DNA from: Tricholoma matsutake
Taxonomy: Eukaryota; Basidiomycota; Agaricomycetes; Agaricales; Tricholomataceae
Assembly (NCBI GenBank): GCA_026075535.2
Contig: AP026543.1
Location: 8,990,001 to 9,054,000, forward strand
Reading direction: 5' to 3'
Length of the DNA stretch: 64,000 bases
Shown piece after piece: positions 21,640-33,389 of the stretch. Position 1 is the first letter of the stretch. Each line of letters starts with the position of its first letter. Position numbers and translations under genes: made by a program. The notes under the pieces were generated by a model. It had not been told where the DNA came from and did no database searches. It worked only from the letters and a program-made list of their open reading frames with translations.

Positions 21640-24600
21640 TTCCTGACTCTTCCACCCCTTTCCGAACCCTTATCAACTCTGGCTCCTCCCACTGCTTCCT
21701 TGACTCCTCTTTCATGTTGAATAACCAACTCAGCATGGAATCCATTAACCTGATCGGTTTATGACTCTTTGATGGAACTTGCAACTCCACCATAACTCAG
21801 ATCATCAAACTTCCAGTCACCTTCCCTGCCGGTGAAGTATTCAATTTGTCATTTTATGTAACCTCGCTCGACTCTTCCTGTTCTGCCATACTCAGTCATA
21901 ACTGGCTGAAGCAATACAATCCATTGATTGACTGGTCTTCAAGCCAACTCGCTTTCCACTCTGCAGATCATAGAGGTCCAGCACCCCTGACATCACCTTT
22001 GTCCCCGAATCTTCCGGTAGAAATCCTCGACTCTTCCGCACTTTCTGAACCCCCCATTCCTCCTAAGTTTACACCTCCCGACATCTCCTTCATCAATGCC
22101 GCTGCTTATGCGCATGCTAGCAAACTTCCTGGGGCAATAGCTTTTCAGATGACCTTTGCTCCAGAAGGGTTATCTGCCCATTCTGCTAACTCCTCTGACC
22201 TCTCCGATATTCCGCCTGAGTATCATGAATTCACTGATGTCTTTAATAAGACTGAAGTGGATACCCTTCCTCCGCATCGGTCTTACAACCTCAAGATAGA
22301 GACAGAAGATAATACTCCTCCACCTCCGGGCCGAATGTATTCTCTCTCCCCCTCTGAATTAGAAGCCTTACGAGTCTTTATTGACAAAAACGTCTGCTCA
22401 GGCTTCATCCGCCCATCCAAGTCTCCGCATGGCACTCTGATTCTCTTCATCAAGAAGAAGGATGGTAGTCTCCGACTTTGTGTCGACTACCGAGGACTTA
22501 ACCATCTTACAAAGAAAGACCGCTACCCACTTCCTCTCATTTCTGATCTACTTGACTCTCCCCGCAAAGCCTGCTTATTCACCAAAATAGACTTGCAGCA
22601 TGCTTATTACCTAGTCCACATCGCTGATGGTGATGAGTGGAAAACTACTTTCCGCACCCACTATGGATCCTTCGAGTGGTTGGTGGTCCCCTTTGGGCTC
22701 ACTAATGCACCCGCAGCTTTCCAGCGGTTTATGAACGACATCTTCAGCAACATGCTGGATGTTTGTGTCATCGTATACCTCAACGACATCCTAATCTATT
22801 CCGACAACAAGTCCCAGCATGGGGCTCACATCAAAGAAGTCCTCCACTGTCTCCCGAAAAATGGACTTTATGCCTCTCCACAGAAATGTGAGTTCCACAA
22901 AGACACCATTGAATATTTGGGTTTCATCCTTTCACCGGATGGACTGCAGATGTCTGAGGATGAAGTCAAAACTGTGCTTGACTGGCTGGAGCCTAGGAAA
23001 GTTAAGGATATTCAATCCTTCTTAAGCTTTTGCAACTTTTACCACTGCTTCATTAACGGCTACTCAGACATTGTCATCCCACTCACCTGCTTGACGCAGA
23101 AATCCGCACCATGGGACTTCAACAAGAAGTGCTGCAATGCTTTTGAAAAGCTCAAACAAGAATTCACCCACGCCCCCATCTTAATGCAATGGGTACCTGA
23201 CTCACAGATGGTACTCGAAACCGACACTTCCGACTATGCCCTAGCAGCTATCCTTTCGGTTTACACTGCGGATGGAGAAATCCATCCGGTAGCTTTTCAT
23301 TCCCACTCCTTCAATCCCGCTGAACTAAATTATGACACACATGACAAGGAACTCTTGGCCATTTTCGAAGCCTTCAAACACTGGCGGCAGTACTTCAAGG
23401 GTTCCGTTCCGCAAACCTGGTTGATGTGGTCACAGACCACAAAAATCTTGAGTACTTCAGCACTACCAAGTTGCTCACCCACTGCCAGGCCCGTTGGTCT
23501 GAGTACCTTTCCCAATTCAATCTCATCATCCGCTTCCGCCCCGGAAAACTAGGGGCCAAGCCAGATGCGCTCACTAGACGTTGGGACATCTACTGTAAAG
23601 GGGGAAATAGCAACTTCACCTCCATAAACCCAACCAACTTCCAACCTGTATTCACACAGGAACAGCTCACCTCTTCCCTCTGCACCACCTATTTCGCCAC
23701 ACCCATTCTTCAACAAGCAGTAATCATGGATGTTGAGAAACTTCACCACAACATCCACACCTCCCTACCCCTTGACCCCTTTTCATCCACACATCTTCCG
23801 ACACCTACCGACCCCAACTGGACCATAGATGAGGCAGGTCTTCTCCGCCACTTCAACCAGATTTATGTTCTGGACATCACGGATCTTTGCCTCAAGGTCC
23901 TTCAGTACAAACACGATCACATCCTCTCTGGCCACTTTGGACAAAACAAAACCCAGCAGCTTGTCCGCTGGGAATATGTCTGGCCAAACCTCCGCACCTT
24001 TGTGCAGGAATTCTGCAAATCCTGTACCACTTGCAAACAATCCAAATCACCTCGACACAAGCCCTATGGGTTCCTAAAGCAACTTCTGGTTCCGGAACGA
24101 CCTTGGAACTCCATCTCCATGGACTTCATTGAACAACTACCCGACTCCGATGGTCACACCGCTATCCTGGTCATTGTTGACCGCCTCACCAAGCAAGGCA
24201 TCTTCATCCCAACTGTCAATGAAATTACAGCCCAAGAACTAGCCAACCTGTTTGTCCTCCACGTCTTCTCCAAGCATGGCATTCCATCGCATGTCACTTG
24301 CGACTGGGGATCCGAGTTTGTCTCCCATTTCTTCCGCTCCCTCAGAAAAGCGCTCGACATGCGGATCCACTTCACTTCCGGTTATCACCCACAAGGTGAT
24401 GGTCAGACAGAATGACTAAATCAGACCTTGGAGCAGTACCTTCAGATCTTCTGCAACTATCAGCAGGACAATTGGTCTCACCTCTTGCCCTTGGGTGAAT
24501 TTGCCTACAACAATGCTCCTTCCGCCTCTACAGGCGTATCCCCCTTCTTTGCCAACAAAGGCTATCACCCAAACATTTCCATCTTTCCAGAACACGACTT

Positions 24601-25195
24601 AGCTTCACAGCGCGCCCACAAGTTCGTCGTTGACTTAGACGACCTTCATCAGGAGCTTTGGAAACAGCTTGCAGCTGCTCAAGAACGTTATCAAGGCCCT
24701 GCGGACAAACATCGGGCACCCACACCCGCCTTCAACATTGGTGACTCTGCCTACATCACTGCGGAAAATATCTGCACCACTTGTCCTTCCAAGAAACTTT
24801 CTGAAAAGCACCATGGCCCCTTCGAAATCATCACCTGCCTGGGCACTCACTCAGTCACCCTGTGGCTCCTAAATCACATGCGGGCCATTCACCCTGTTTT
24901 CCATGTCTCTCAACTTGAGAAACACTCCCCAAACACAATTCCAAATCGAGTACAACCTCCACCTCCTCTGATCACCATCGACGACGAGCTCAAATATGAG
25001 ATCGCTGAAGTCCTTGACTCCAAAGTCGACAACCGACGTCACTGCAAGATTCTCTACCTCATCCGATGGGAAGGTTACCAGGGAACCAATGAAGAGACCT
25101 CCTGGCTACCTGTTACGGAACTTGACCATGCCCAAGAACTCCTTGCAGATTTTCACACCTGCTACCCACAGAAACCCGGACCATTACCCGCTTAA
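21640..25195 (+). pseudogene. Gypsy pol: PR-RT-RNaseH-IN-chromodomain
   Basis: Protease reads LINSGSSHCFLDS, where the catalytic Asp of DSG is Asn. RT has LFIKKKDGSLRLCVDYRGLN and VIVYLNDILIYS, with YLDD changed to YLND. RNase H reads VLETDTSDYALAAIL; a one-base frame change lies near 23415. Integrase has a HHCC zinc domain (SCTTCKQSK) and the DDE triad in SMDFIEQL, TCDWGSEFVS and GDGQTE. A TGA at 24412-24414, again from CGA, stops the frame right after the Glu. The chromodomain is near 24990-25110 (YLIRWEGYQGTNEETSWLP). The protein would join capsid-packaged RNA to DNA insertion; this copy cannot. Confidence 0.9.
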
Positions 25196-25277
25196 AGACT
25201 ATTCACGTTACTTATTCACTTGGTTTGTACTCAGAAACATTAAAATAAAATAAAAAATTATGGATCTGACCGGATCC

Positions 25278-26266
25278 CTACACTACCTCTGCTTCTCCCT
25301 CTCTGTCTTCATCACCCTCTCCCCCAACCTTGCCCTCTTCTCCACCCTCGTCCTTCTCTCCACCCTCCTCATCTCCACTCTTGCTCTCCTCCTCATCATC
25401 TGCCTGCCTTTTCTCCAGATATCTCTGGAAGGCCTCCCAGTCATCTCCAGATTTTCGGATCCCACGTCTTTCCCGCTGGGACTCTTGCACCACCTGCTCC
25501 ACCTCTTCGTCACCCTTGTTGCTCTCCTCGCCGGCACTCTCTTCCTCCACCCACTTGGGGTCCAAAGCATCCTGGATCTCCCCCATCAACTCCCGCACTG
25601 CATTGGCCACCTCAGTGAACCCCTTCCTTATCAACTTCATCATTTGTTGCATTACTTCTGGGTTTTCCCTGGTTGCCCCCGTCGTTCCCACTGTTTTTGC
25701 CGCAGGGGCTTCCTGCCCCTCCCACACTACCTCCTCGCACTTATGTTTGACGCACGTGCAGTTGTCGCACACGCATCCCTTCGCACCCATCTTGAAACAC
25801 GAGACCTTTTGATATTTGCATCTAGGCCACTTGTCAGTAAGAGAACACTGAGAAGGAAAACAATTATGCACCTTTTGCAGGGCAACGTGGCCTGCACCTG
25901 CACTGGACTCTCTGACTCCTCTGACCCCACTTGCACCTTTGACTTGGTGACTTTATTTTTCTTGGGGGACTTGCTCCCCTCGGCCTCATCCTCCAAACCT
26001 GTGGCCATAGCTGCCTGCTTCTTCTCCGCTCGTCTTGCGGCCGATGCCTCCTTTTTCCATGCCTCTGCCTGATGCGCCTCCTCAGCCTTTGCAGCCTCCT
26101 CTGCTGCCTTCTGTGCCTCCTGCACCCGGCATTCCTCCTCCCTCGCCACTTCCTCCAGCTCCTTCATCTCCCATTCCATCTGCTCCTTCATTGCCCACTC
26201 CCTCTGTTCGTGTTGAGCCCTCATCATGGCCAATTTGATCTGCGTGGATACTGCTGGAGGGGACAT
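25278..26266 (-). pseudogene. Antisense ORF in Gypsy element: coiled coil plus Cys-rich domain
   Basis: Lies between the end of pol and the 3' LTR, on the opposite strand. The likely start is ATG at 26266 (MSPPAVSTQIKLAMMRAQ). It then has a long Glu/Lys/Ala-rich predicted coiled coil (EMKELEEVAREEECRVQEAQ), a basic SKSPKKNKVTKSK patch, and a Cys-rich segment with PCKRC, SQCS, RCKYQKVSC and CVCDNCTCVKHKCE. The tail is acidic and ends GDEDREGEAEVV. A frame change near 25865 separates the coiled coil from most of the Cys-rich part; otherwise both halves are open. Cys spacing is reminiscent of small zinc clusters found in agaricomycete proteins. Its role is unknown. Confidence 0.6.
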
Positions 26267-26402
26267 AACTGATAGTTGATGGGGGAAGGAAAGAGTGTGA
26301 AAATTTTTCAACCAATTACCACATTCAGAAAATTCAACCAACTTCCTCATTTGGACTCAAACCCTCACGTGCCTCATAGGCTCGGCACTAAGGGGGAAAT
26401 AC

Positions 26403-27111
26403 TGTCAAGAACTGTTCCTCCCCCAATTGGAACCCACATCCATCCGACTCTTTCCCGCACATCAAACATGACTTTTGCCTACGCCTCCCGATTTCATTCC
26501 TGGCCACCTTGCACTGCCCACACTGCTGTGCACCAGGCCGCCTTGTACAGCATCCATGGCTGCCTTCCCAAGGCTGCCATCTCTATTGCAAATTTGACTA
26601 CGGATTCCTGTGCGGCTCCCGCTAGATAATTTATCTACGCAGTCGAGACACTGCCACAGTCTTCGTTCCTGTTCCACATTATTCCGGACTACAGTATTTA
26701 AGCTTAGTTAGTTTTGCCTTGTATTCCTCAGTTTGTATATTGACATAGACTCGACTTTAATCTGCCAATCAAAAACCTCCTTCTACTCCAAACCCCAGTT
26801 CTCTAAGAGTCTGAACTCTGTTCAACTTGACCTCCAGTCTCCCTCTGAAGTTCTAACCTCATCTGAACTTAACCTAAGTCCCTCTGTACTCCTTTCCATG
26901 TTTACCCACACTTTCCTGTCCCTATCTCCAAACCTCCAACTTGAAATTAGGACACTGGACGAGGTGAAGGGCGCAGCTTCTTACAAGCTGAAGCCAAGTC
27001 CTTTCCATTTCCCCTCCCTGCCGAATCCGCAACGACCTGACAACCTTCCATAAATAACACCCGCAGTGTCCGATCGGATTCCGACAAACCCTCTAGGATC
27101 AGTTCTTAACA
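26403..27111 (+). repeat. 3' LTR of Gypsy element
   Basis: 709 bp, same length as the 5' LTR with no indel, 36 substitutions. It ends TTCTTAACA and is followed by GCCAC. Confidence 0.95.
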
Positions 27112-27203
27112 GCCACTCTCATCATACTTAGATGATGTAGAAATATTCCTAGCCACTCGACATTTATCTACATCATATCTTGATCAGTTCAATCATTTAG
27201 ATC

Positions 27204-28465
27204 TAAGGTGTGACACAGGTATGTCATGGGTATGCTCGGGTATGGGTATGGGTTTGAGATTATCATACCTGTGCAACACTGTAACCCCATTGTTCTTTGC
27301 ATGTATCCATAGAAAACACATAATAAAATATATGTCAAGTGTTTTCTGCAGATACAGCCATAATTACATAAAAAGTGTTTCCTTAACTTACACAAAGGGA
27401 ACATGAAAAATGTTTCCAGAAGGGATCTGAAAGAAACATTGTAGAATACACCTTTTATGTTCCTTGCAGATACAGCTTGGATACATCTAAAATATTTCCC
27501 TGACATTTCTTTTACATACATATTAAGAACATCCAAAGGATATACACATCAGAAGTCTTAAAACAGGTTTCTAAGGCTGTGTTTCTGTGGGAAACATAGG
27601 TCAGCCCCAGTAGTGTTACTGACTCTTCTACTGTATACTGTATTGCCATGGTCCTACACCCTGGAATGAAGCTTGAGTATTTTCGCAATCAGAAGTGGGA
27701 GGGAGAATGGATCGAAGAAGCAGAAAGTCTAGTTCGAGAGGAGCATGTTGCGAAGTATGAGAAGGCAGTTGATGAATGCCACACAAAGCCTATGAAAAAT
27801 TTAAACATGAAGAATGATGGATTTGCATCCTTTGGCAACCTTTCAGTCATGACCGCTCCCTGTGTGAGTGAGATCCATGAATACCTCAGCCACCCTGTCA
27901 AGAACGTCAAGGATCCTGTGAAGTGGTGGGTGGACAACCAATATGTCTATCTGAACCTTCATCACATGGCTCTGGACTACTTGAGCATTCCTGGTAAGTG
28001 TTGTATATGATTGCATGATGATGACTCACTCTGATATGATGTTCAGCCACTTCTACCTCTGTCAAATGAGTGTTCTCACAAGGCTGTCATCTTCTCCCAT
28101 TTACTCAGAGCAGACTCTCACCATCCTCAATTTGGGCCTTCCTCTGCTTTGGATCATAGGCCCATTGTGGGCTTGTTGTATTTGACAATGTGGTAGATGC
28201 TGTGTTGGAGAAGAGTAGGTAGGACTAGCCACTGTTATCAGAACATTTCATAGTACTAGTGATCATGTATCCCTTGCAGTTGGAAAGCAGCTTGTACTCC
28301 TGGTTTTGTCTCTGTACCCATGGTTTCATCTCTGTACCCGCAGTTTTGTCTCTGTACCCACTGTTCCATGGTGTCTTAACCATATGGGTATGGTGTTTGC
28401 AGGTATGGGTACAGGTACTGAAAAAAATACCTGGGTGGGCTGGGGGTTACCCATGTCACACCTTA
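27204..28465 (+). mobile_element. hAT element with TAAGG ends, internally deleted
   Basis: Ends TAAGGTGTGACACAGGT and, complemented, TAAGGTGTGACATGGGT, matching the hAT terminal consensus. GGTATGGGTATGGG words lie inside each end. The 8-mers outside do not match, so the duplication is lost or one end is rearranged. It retains only the 3' exons of a transposase. Confidence 0.65.
27648..28200 (+). pseudogene. hAT transposase, C-terminal dimerisation exons
   Basis: Exon 27648-27993 ends with EIHEYLSHPVKNVKDPVKWW and YLNLHHMALDYLSIPG, the hAT C-terminal dimerisation region. A GTAAGT donor and GTTCAG acceptor (28046) lead to ATSTSVK, a stop (TGA), then VFSQGCHLLPF, which is the conserved end of the domain. 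The N-terminal and most of the catalytic part are missing. Only the Trp-rich 3' end remains. Confidence 0.75.
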
Positions 28466-29789
28466 GCAGCAACTATTCTAAGAAGATCAAATACTGTGTA
28501 TTCATAACTGGATTGACAGCATGGCCATGGGTGTTGTCCAATGGATGGGCCCAATACATCGAAAGACCGTCTGAGTGCTTTTCAACAAAGCAGGAGGTCC
28601 ACCGTCTGCCAACACCTTCTTCAGAAAACCCACTTCCTAACCATGCTCTGCAGATTTCATTTACGTGCTCTCAAAGCCTTGGATGGCTGAGTGGAAAACC
28701 ATGGGATCCGACTTCAATAGCATAGTTGATGATGATATTGACTTCCTCGGGGAGGAGCCATCCCCTGCTGGAGTTTGAGATGCTCTTTGGTGTTCCACCT
28801 TTTGCCAGTCTGTGGAGCATGTTACAGTCCAGCTTTACAGTCTTTTTTGTCTCTGCCCAGTGCTCCCCTTCAATCTCTTGGCATGCTTTCCAGAGACTCA
28901 GTCTTTTCTTTCCATCCTCTTCCCTTTGCTGCTCATGTTGGTAAAGAGCAAGTGCCCAAGCATATAGTCCATCCTTCGTGGCCCAAGCAGCTCAGATTTT
29001 ACTGGTGTCAGATTTGGGATGTCCAACCATGATTCAAGCTGGTCCTAAGGTCAAAATCTTTCAAAAAAGTTGACTTCCCAATTTGGCATGATCCTTCCAA
29101 ATCGAGCAATTCTAGTGTACCTCAATTGGGACTGTTCAGTCTGTTGGACCTCCTTCAACCTGTTGTCAACCATTTATGCCTGCGGATGTCTCTCAGGAGC
29201 AGCAGGAAGGCTGTACCTTTAATTTTTACTCTTTCATTTTTTATTTACTTGAGTCCTTTTATCTGCATACTGTGATTGTAATTTGATTCAAAATGGCAAT
29301 TTATTGATGTTATGAAATATTATGAAGTAGGATATTCTGCACAGACCCAACCATCCTGCAATTGTGGTAGCGGGTTAGAGGCAAGGTACACCTCAAAGTT
29401 TGTCTATGCAACTAAGCTCAAGAGCTGATGTTAACGGAAGAAAAGTGTTTTGTATCATTGGCCCATTAAACACTGTATAGGTACACTTGGGAATGATTTC
29501 CTAACAGCCATGTATTCCAAGAGTAAAAAAATGTGGAGGGCAAAAAATGATATCTTATCTTTAACCTCATAAAGTCATACCCTTGGCCATACGGGGTATG
29601 GATACCCTCCACAAGGGTAAGGGTATGTGGACTACCCTTACATACCCTTGGCCCATACCCCTGGGGGTATGGATACCCTTGACAATCACTACATGGCAGT
29701 CGGTGGCCAATCGCAAAAGGAGCCGCGTACGTTGTAAGGTAGTGAGGTGTGCAAGTGCTGCATCGTCAAGGAAACCATTGCACTTACAG
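28466..29789. other. No recognisable gene; GGGTAT palindromes at 29578-29690
   Basis: No frame I can support. A stretch near 28700-28770 reads MGSDFNSIVDDDIDFLGEEP in one frame but is short and stands alone. 29578-29690 is packed with ATACCC/GGGTAT words in both orientations that form nested palindromes, for example GGGGTATGGATACCC. Confidence 0.5.
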
Positions 29790-30290
29790 TATACTAGTTA
29801 GTAATACGTATTGATGACAGAAGACGATGCATCACGTGCATTCATCGTTGCAAATGACCCATGGCCAATGGAACAAGGTTCTATCAAACTGGCAAGCCGC
29901 CGGGCTCTGATATTTTGTTGCTCCCACTGGGAAACATAGCATTCGCATACTTTTCAAAGGATGACAATTGCAAGCTTAAGCTTGAGACAATTTAAACCCG
30001 GAAGTAATATATGTAAACAACCAACGTTCCTTTACTCTCTTATTCCTTCATTCCGACGACCAACCGACGACCCGTAACGTGTCGAGAACGACCTATCCTA
30101 CCACCATGAATATTCCTTGTGTATTATCAAGCCCTAGTCTTGGAATGTGGTCAGGCTCTTTAATGCACTCAGATCCCCATTTCCCTCCAGCCTCCAGAGG
30201 CATATTCACTAGGATCATCATCTCGGTGAAAAATGACTACACTCGAGCGTTGTAAAGAATATCGGGAACCACTTTTCGTGATGATGTACG

Positions 30291-30593
30291 TTGCCCCATG
30301 GCTCAGCTATGACAAGTCACGACTTCGTGGTCCAACTCAGGCTCGATACAGGGATAACCGAAGCTGACTACGTGGACAAACCTTTACTGGATCTGGGAAC
30401 AGTGATTCTCCTGCCATTTGCGATGTTGGACCTTTGCGCCCCAGAAAGCCAAAATTACGGCACTGTAGTACTTACGAATCCACAGGATCTATCATTTCTA
30501 CCGCTGAATCCAACAGGTGTTTCTTCTCTAATCTTGCATTGGACTTTAGCTCGCCGGCAATCGACACATATCTGCGAGTTTGGATTGTCATGA
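30291..30593 (+). other. Short unexplained open frame
   Basis: A frame open for 100 codons whose only in-frame ATG is at 30309 (MTSHDFVVQLRLDTGITEAD). It resembles no family I know. It lies upstream of the zinc-finger gene in otherwise non-coding sequence (29790-30909) and could be a remnant exon or chance. Confidence 0.2.
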
Positions 30594-30909
30594 ATGAATA
30601 GGCATCGGTAAAACTCAACCGGTCATCCAGAATCTGAGCAACCCCCTACCAGTAGGACTAGCAACAGTCCGATACGGTGTATAACGGCACGTTCCACGCT
30701 CTCATATACTCTGAGTCCAACGAGACTGAACTAGAAACTTAATTATTCCAATCTTCTCGGATGGCCCAGCCGGCATTTCGCCCGCAGTGACTCCTGAACA
30801 ATGGAAAACATCCTAAACCGCTTTGCCCATGTATTCGTGCGTATGTTGTGATCTGTCACGAGACTATTAAACATACGCGCGCGAAACGAGTTGACTGTCT
30901 TCATTCACC

Positions 30910-33003
30910 ATGGCGGTTTTCCTTCCTGTGGAAGGGCCCCCTTCACTCCCTGACTTTGATGACATATGGTTACCCGCCAAAACTAACAGTGCTACTAGTA
31001 CACCCTCTCCCCAGAATACCGTGCATCAGAGTCCGGAGAATAAAGTGCTCGAGAATTTAAAGTAAGATGATCATGCCGCTGTCTACCACGCTTTGACCGC
31101 TAATTGTGCCACAGGCATTTCATGTCGGGCATCTTTGGCAGTGAAGTGCCACAGTGCCAAAGTGAGGATCAACCCTATTTAGAGGACGGTTCCTACGACA
31201 CTCCGAGCCTTGACGCACTCTTGCCTGCCAGTTCCAATCAGCAATTTGTGCAAGACATGGCTTTCACAGACCTCTTCCTCAGTCAGTGCGAAAATGTTCG
31301 ACGCGAAGACGCGAACGTGTCTCCAATTAATTACAGAGATGTTCCGCCTGTCGAAGGGATGCTAACTGGATCCAAGAGGAGCTATGACGCGATCGATAAC
31401 GAGGATGGTATCGACTACGACGAGGACGCTGAGGGTGATATTGAAAACGAGGATGAGGATGACGCCGTTATCGAAGACTGCCTCCTTCCCACAGCGTCTG
31501 TCTCCCAAGTTCCAAGCAATGCCAACGCGTTTAACAACGCAGACTCTTCGCACTATGCCGCTGGCCAGCAGACCCAGTTTCATTACGCTAGAGCGAACCG
31601 GGTTTTACCACTCGCCCACTCGCCCTCTGTAGATAATGGGGACAATTCAACGATAGGACACAATCCTAACGACACTGTATACCCCGTCCGCCCTCACACC
31701 GAGCCTCTCTCTCCTCCCAACTATGACACCACTCCGCACGCCGGGGGTGGCACGCCGCCACTCATTCCCAAATTGTACGCTTCCCTTCGTATCGAGACTT
31801 CTCATGTTCATAGCACTTCTAGTCCTTGTATCAAGCTCCCGAAACTATTGCGTTTGGATCTCACAGGCGGACAGGTTTCTGCTCAGTCAGACGGTAAACA
31901 TGAAAATCCTGTCGGACTCGTGATGGGTCGGTCCCAGTACAGACCTATCGGTCGTTACTCTACACACCGTCGAACACAAACTATGCCCATCACAGGCAAT
32001 GTCTATCCTTACCCTCCTAACACTTTTCCACCTGAATTACCGGATAATGATAACCCACCATACATCTCTCATCAATTCAAGTCTACTGCGGGTCAGCAAA
32101 TCTATTCCGACCCCGTTGATAGTGAAGCCTGCGCTCCTTATAAATTCCACCCGCTTAATTCGGGTGCACCTCAAATGAACTCAAGTCATATCCGATCAGG
32201 CCTTGGCATGATTCACCTCCCGAATGGCCAACCGCAGGCCCATCGGCAGGTCCTTGCCTTCACTTTGTGGGTGGCGCCAAAATATCCTCTCTTATGTGGC
32301 TGACTTTCCACAGTACAATTCGCGTGCCAAAGGTTGGCGGACAGCATCTCGAGAATGGTATCGAAGCCAATAAATCGTACGATTCTCCCAAATGATTTAT
32401 TTCCGGATTGTCGTTTATAATAATCCGTTTCAGTATCTACCAAGCTCCCGCCTCGATGTTGCAAGCCTTGCCTATCGATGGACGACCTCTCAGACATGAC
32501 ATCCAAAATTCCGAACCGTACGTTTTTTTTCAGACAACTAAAACCTTAGTATTGTTAATCGCGATATATTCAGTGTCTGCTCACCTCCCGCACCTGCGTT
32601 ATCGACATTCACCACGACCGGCAGAGGCAGAAGCAGAGACACAGACGAGCACCCAGACTACATCGTTCGCATAAAGGACGGCATGTACCGTTGTAAGGTC
32701 CCTGGATGCAGTACGTTGTTCGCTGCCGAAGACACGACAAAGGGGCGCGTACAAAATCACCTCAACGCGACACACTACCGCGGCCTGGACATTAACGAAA
32801 AGGGCCAATGTCTCTGGCCTGGCTGTGCGCAGCCTGATGCTACTAAACGCTCCAGCCACGGCAGGCATATCTCTGAAATTCACTTTGCAGTCATCAAGTA
32901 TGAGTGTCGGGTGTGTGGGTTGTTGTGTACGCGCACTGAGAAAGTGTTGGAGCATGTCAGGGGATCATGTCACAGTGTCAACAAGAGACAGAAGATCGAT
33001 TGA
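30910..33003 (+). CDS. C2H2 zinc-finger protein, putative transcription factor
   Basis: Five exons by hand: 30910-31061, 31115-32249, 32314-32357, 32434-32517, 32574-33003; introns 53, 64, 76 and 56 nt with AG ends. The sum is 1845 nt, 614 aa. The start MAVFLPVEGPPSLPDFDDIW has no upstream in-frame alternative that I saw. The long middle is disordered with an acidic stretch (DYDEDAEGDIENEDEDDAVI) near residues 140-165. The C-terminus holds three zinc fingers: YRCKVPGC..HLNATH, CLWPGC..HGRHISEIH, and YECRVCGLLC..HVRGSCH, then a basic end (NKRQKID). A DNA-binding regulator in the nucleus is the natural reading; targets are unknown. The intron choice at 32250 (GTCCTT donor) is the weakest point. 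Confidence 0.8.
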
Positions 33004-33237
33004 ATGTGGATTGGTTTGTATCATCTAAACTGCAAAATATAGTTTACTGTATCGTCGATGATTCCAATGATAGGACTATGCCACTGGCGTTCATCACGTA
33101 CATCTCCCTACCCTCTGACTCATAGAACTACATACTCTCGACCTATCAGCACTTGATACACTAGCATATCGTATTGTTATCTCTCACACGATAATACCTT
33201 TCAGGTTGTGACAACGGTTGACCCGATATAAATGTCG

Positions 33238-33311
33238 GGCCGACTAGCTCAGTTGGTTAGAGCGTCGTACTAATAATGCGAAGGTCTTGGGTTCGATCCC
33301 CACGTTGGCCA
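33238..33311 (+). tRNA. tRNA-Ile (anticodon AAT)
   Basis: 74 nt, no intron. Acceptor stem GGCCGAC / GTTGGCC, D arm GCTC..GAGC, anticodon stem TCGTA / TGCGA with loop CTAATAA giving AAT, and TTCGATC in the T loop. Internal promoters TAGCTCAGTTGG (A box) and GGTTCGATCCC (B box) are present. The T stem has a mismatch at its first pair (T opposite C). A TTTT run at about 33319 would end Pol III transcription. Confidence 0.95.
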
Positions 33312-33389
33312 CTTTATAGTTTTGTCCTAGTACACGGCTAGCGGCTGATTCATAAATAGTTTTCGAATGGATCTCGAATCATGAAATCA

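Larger units (their letters stand above)
19375..27111 (+). mobile_element. Complete chromodomain Ty3/Gypsy element
   Basis: 7737 bp with two 709-bp LTRs and a perfect 5-bp duplication GCCAC (19370-19374 and 27112-27116). Order is LTR, gag, protease, reverse transcriptase, RNase H, integrase, chromodomain, an antisense ORF, LTR. My hand comparison of the LTRs finds 36 differences, 35 of them transitions, mostly with a CpG in one copy; this suggests damage by methyl-cytosine deamination rather than random drift. Catalytic residues are hit too (see pol). Confidence 0.95.

Noticed and set aside
29578..29690. Telomere-like repeats
   Set aside because: GGGTAT words are irregular and in both orientations; fungal telomere repeats are regular TTAGGG-type arrays.
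30848..31060. 70-codon frame overlapping exon 1 of the zinc-finger gene
   Set aside because: Different frame from the exon that splices cleanly into the next one; shadow.
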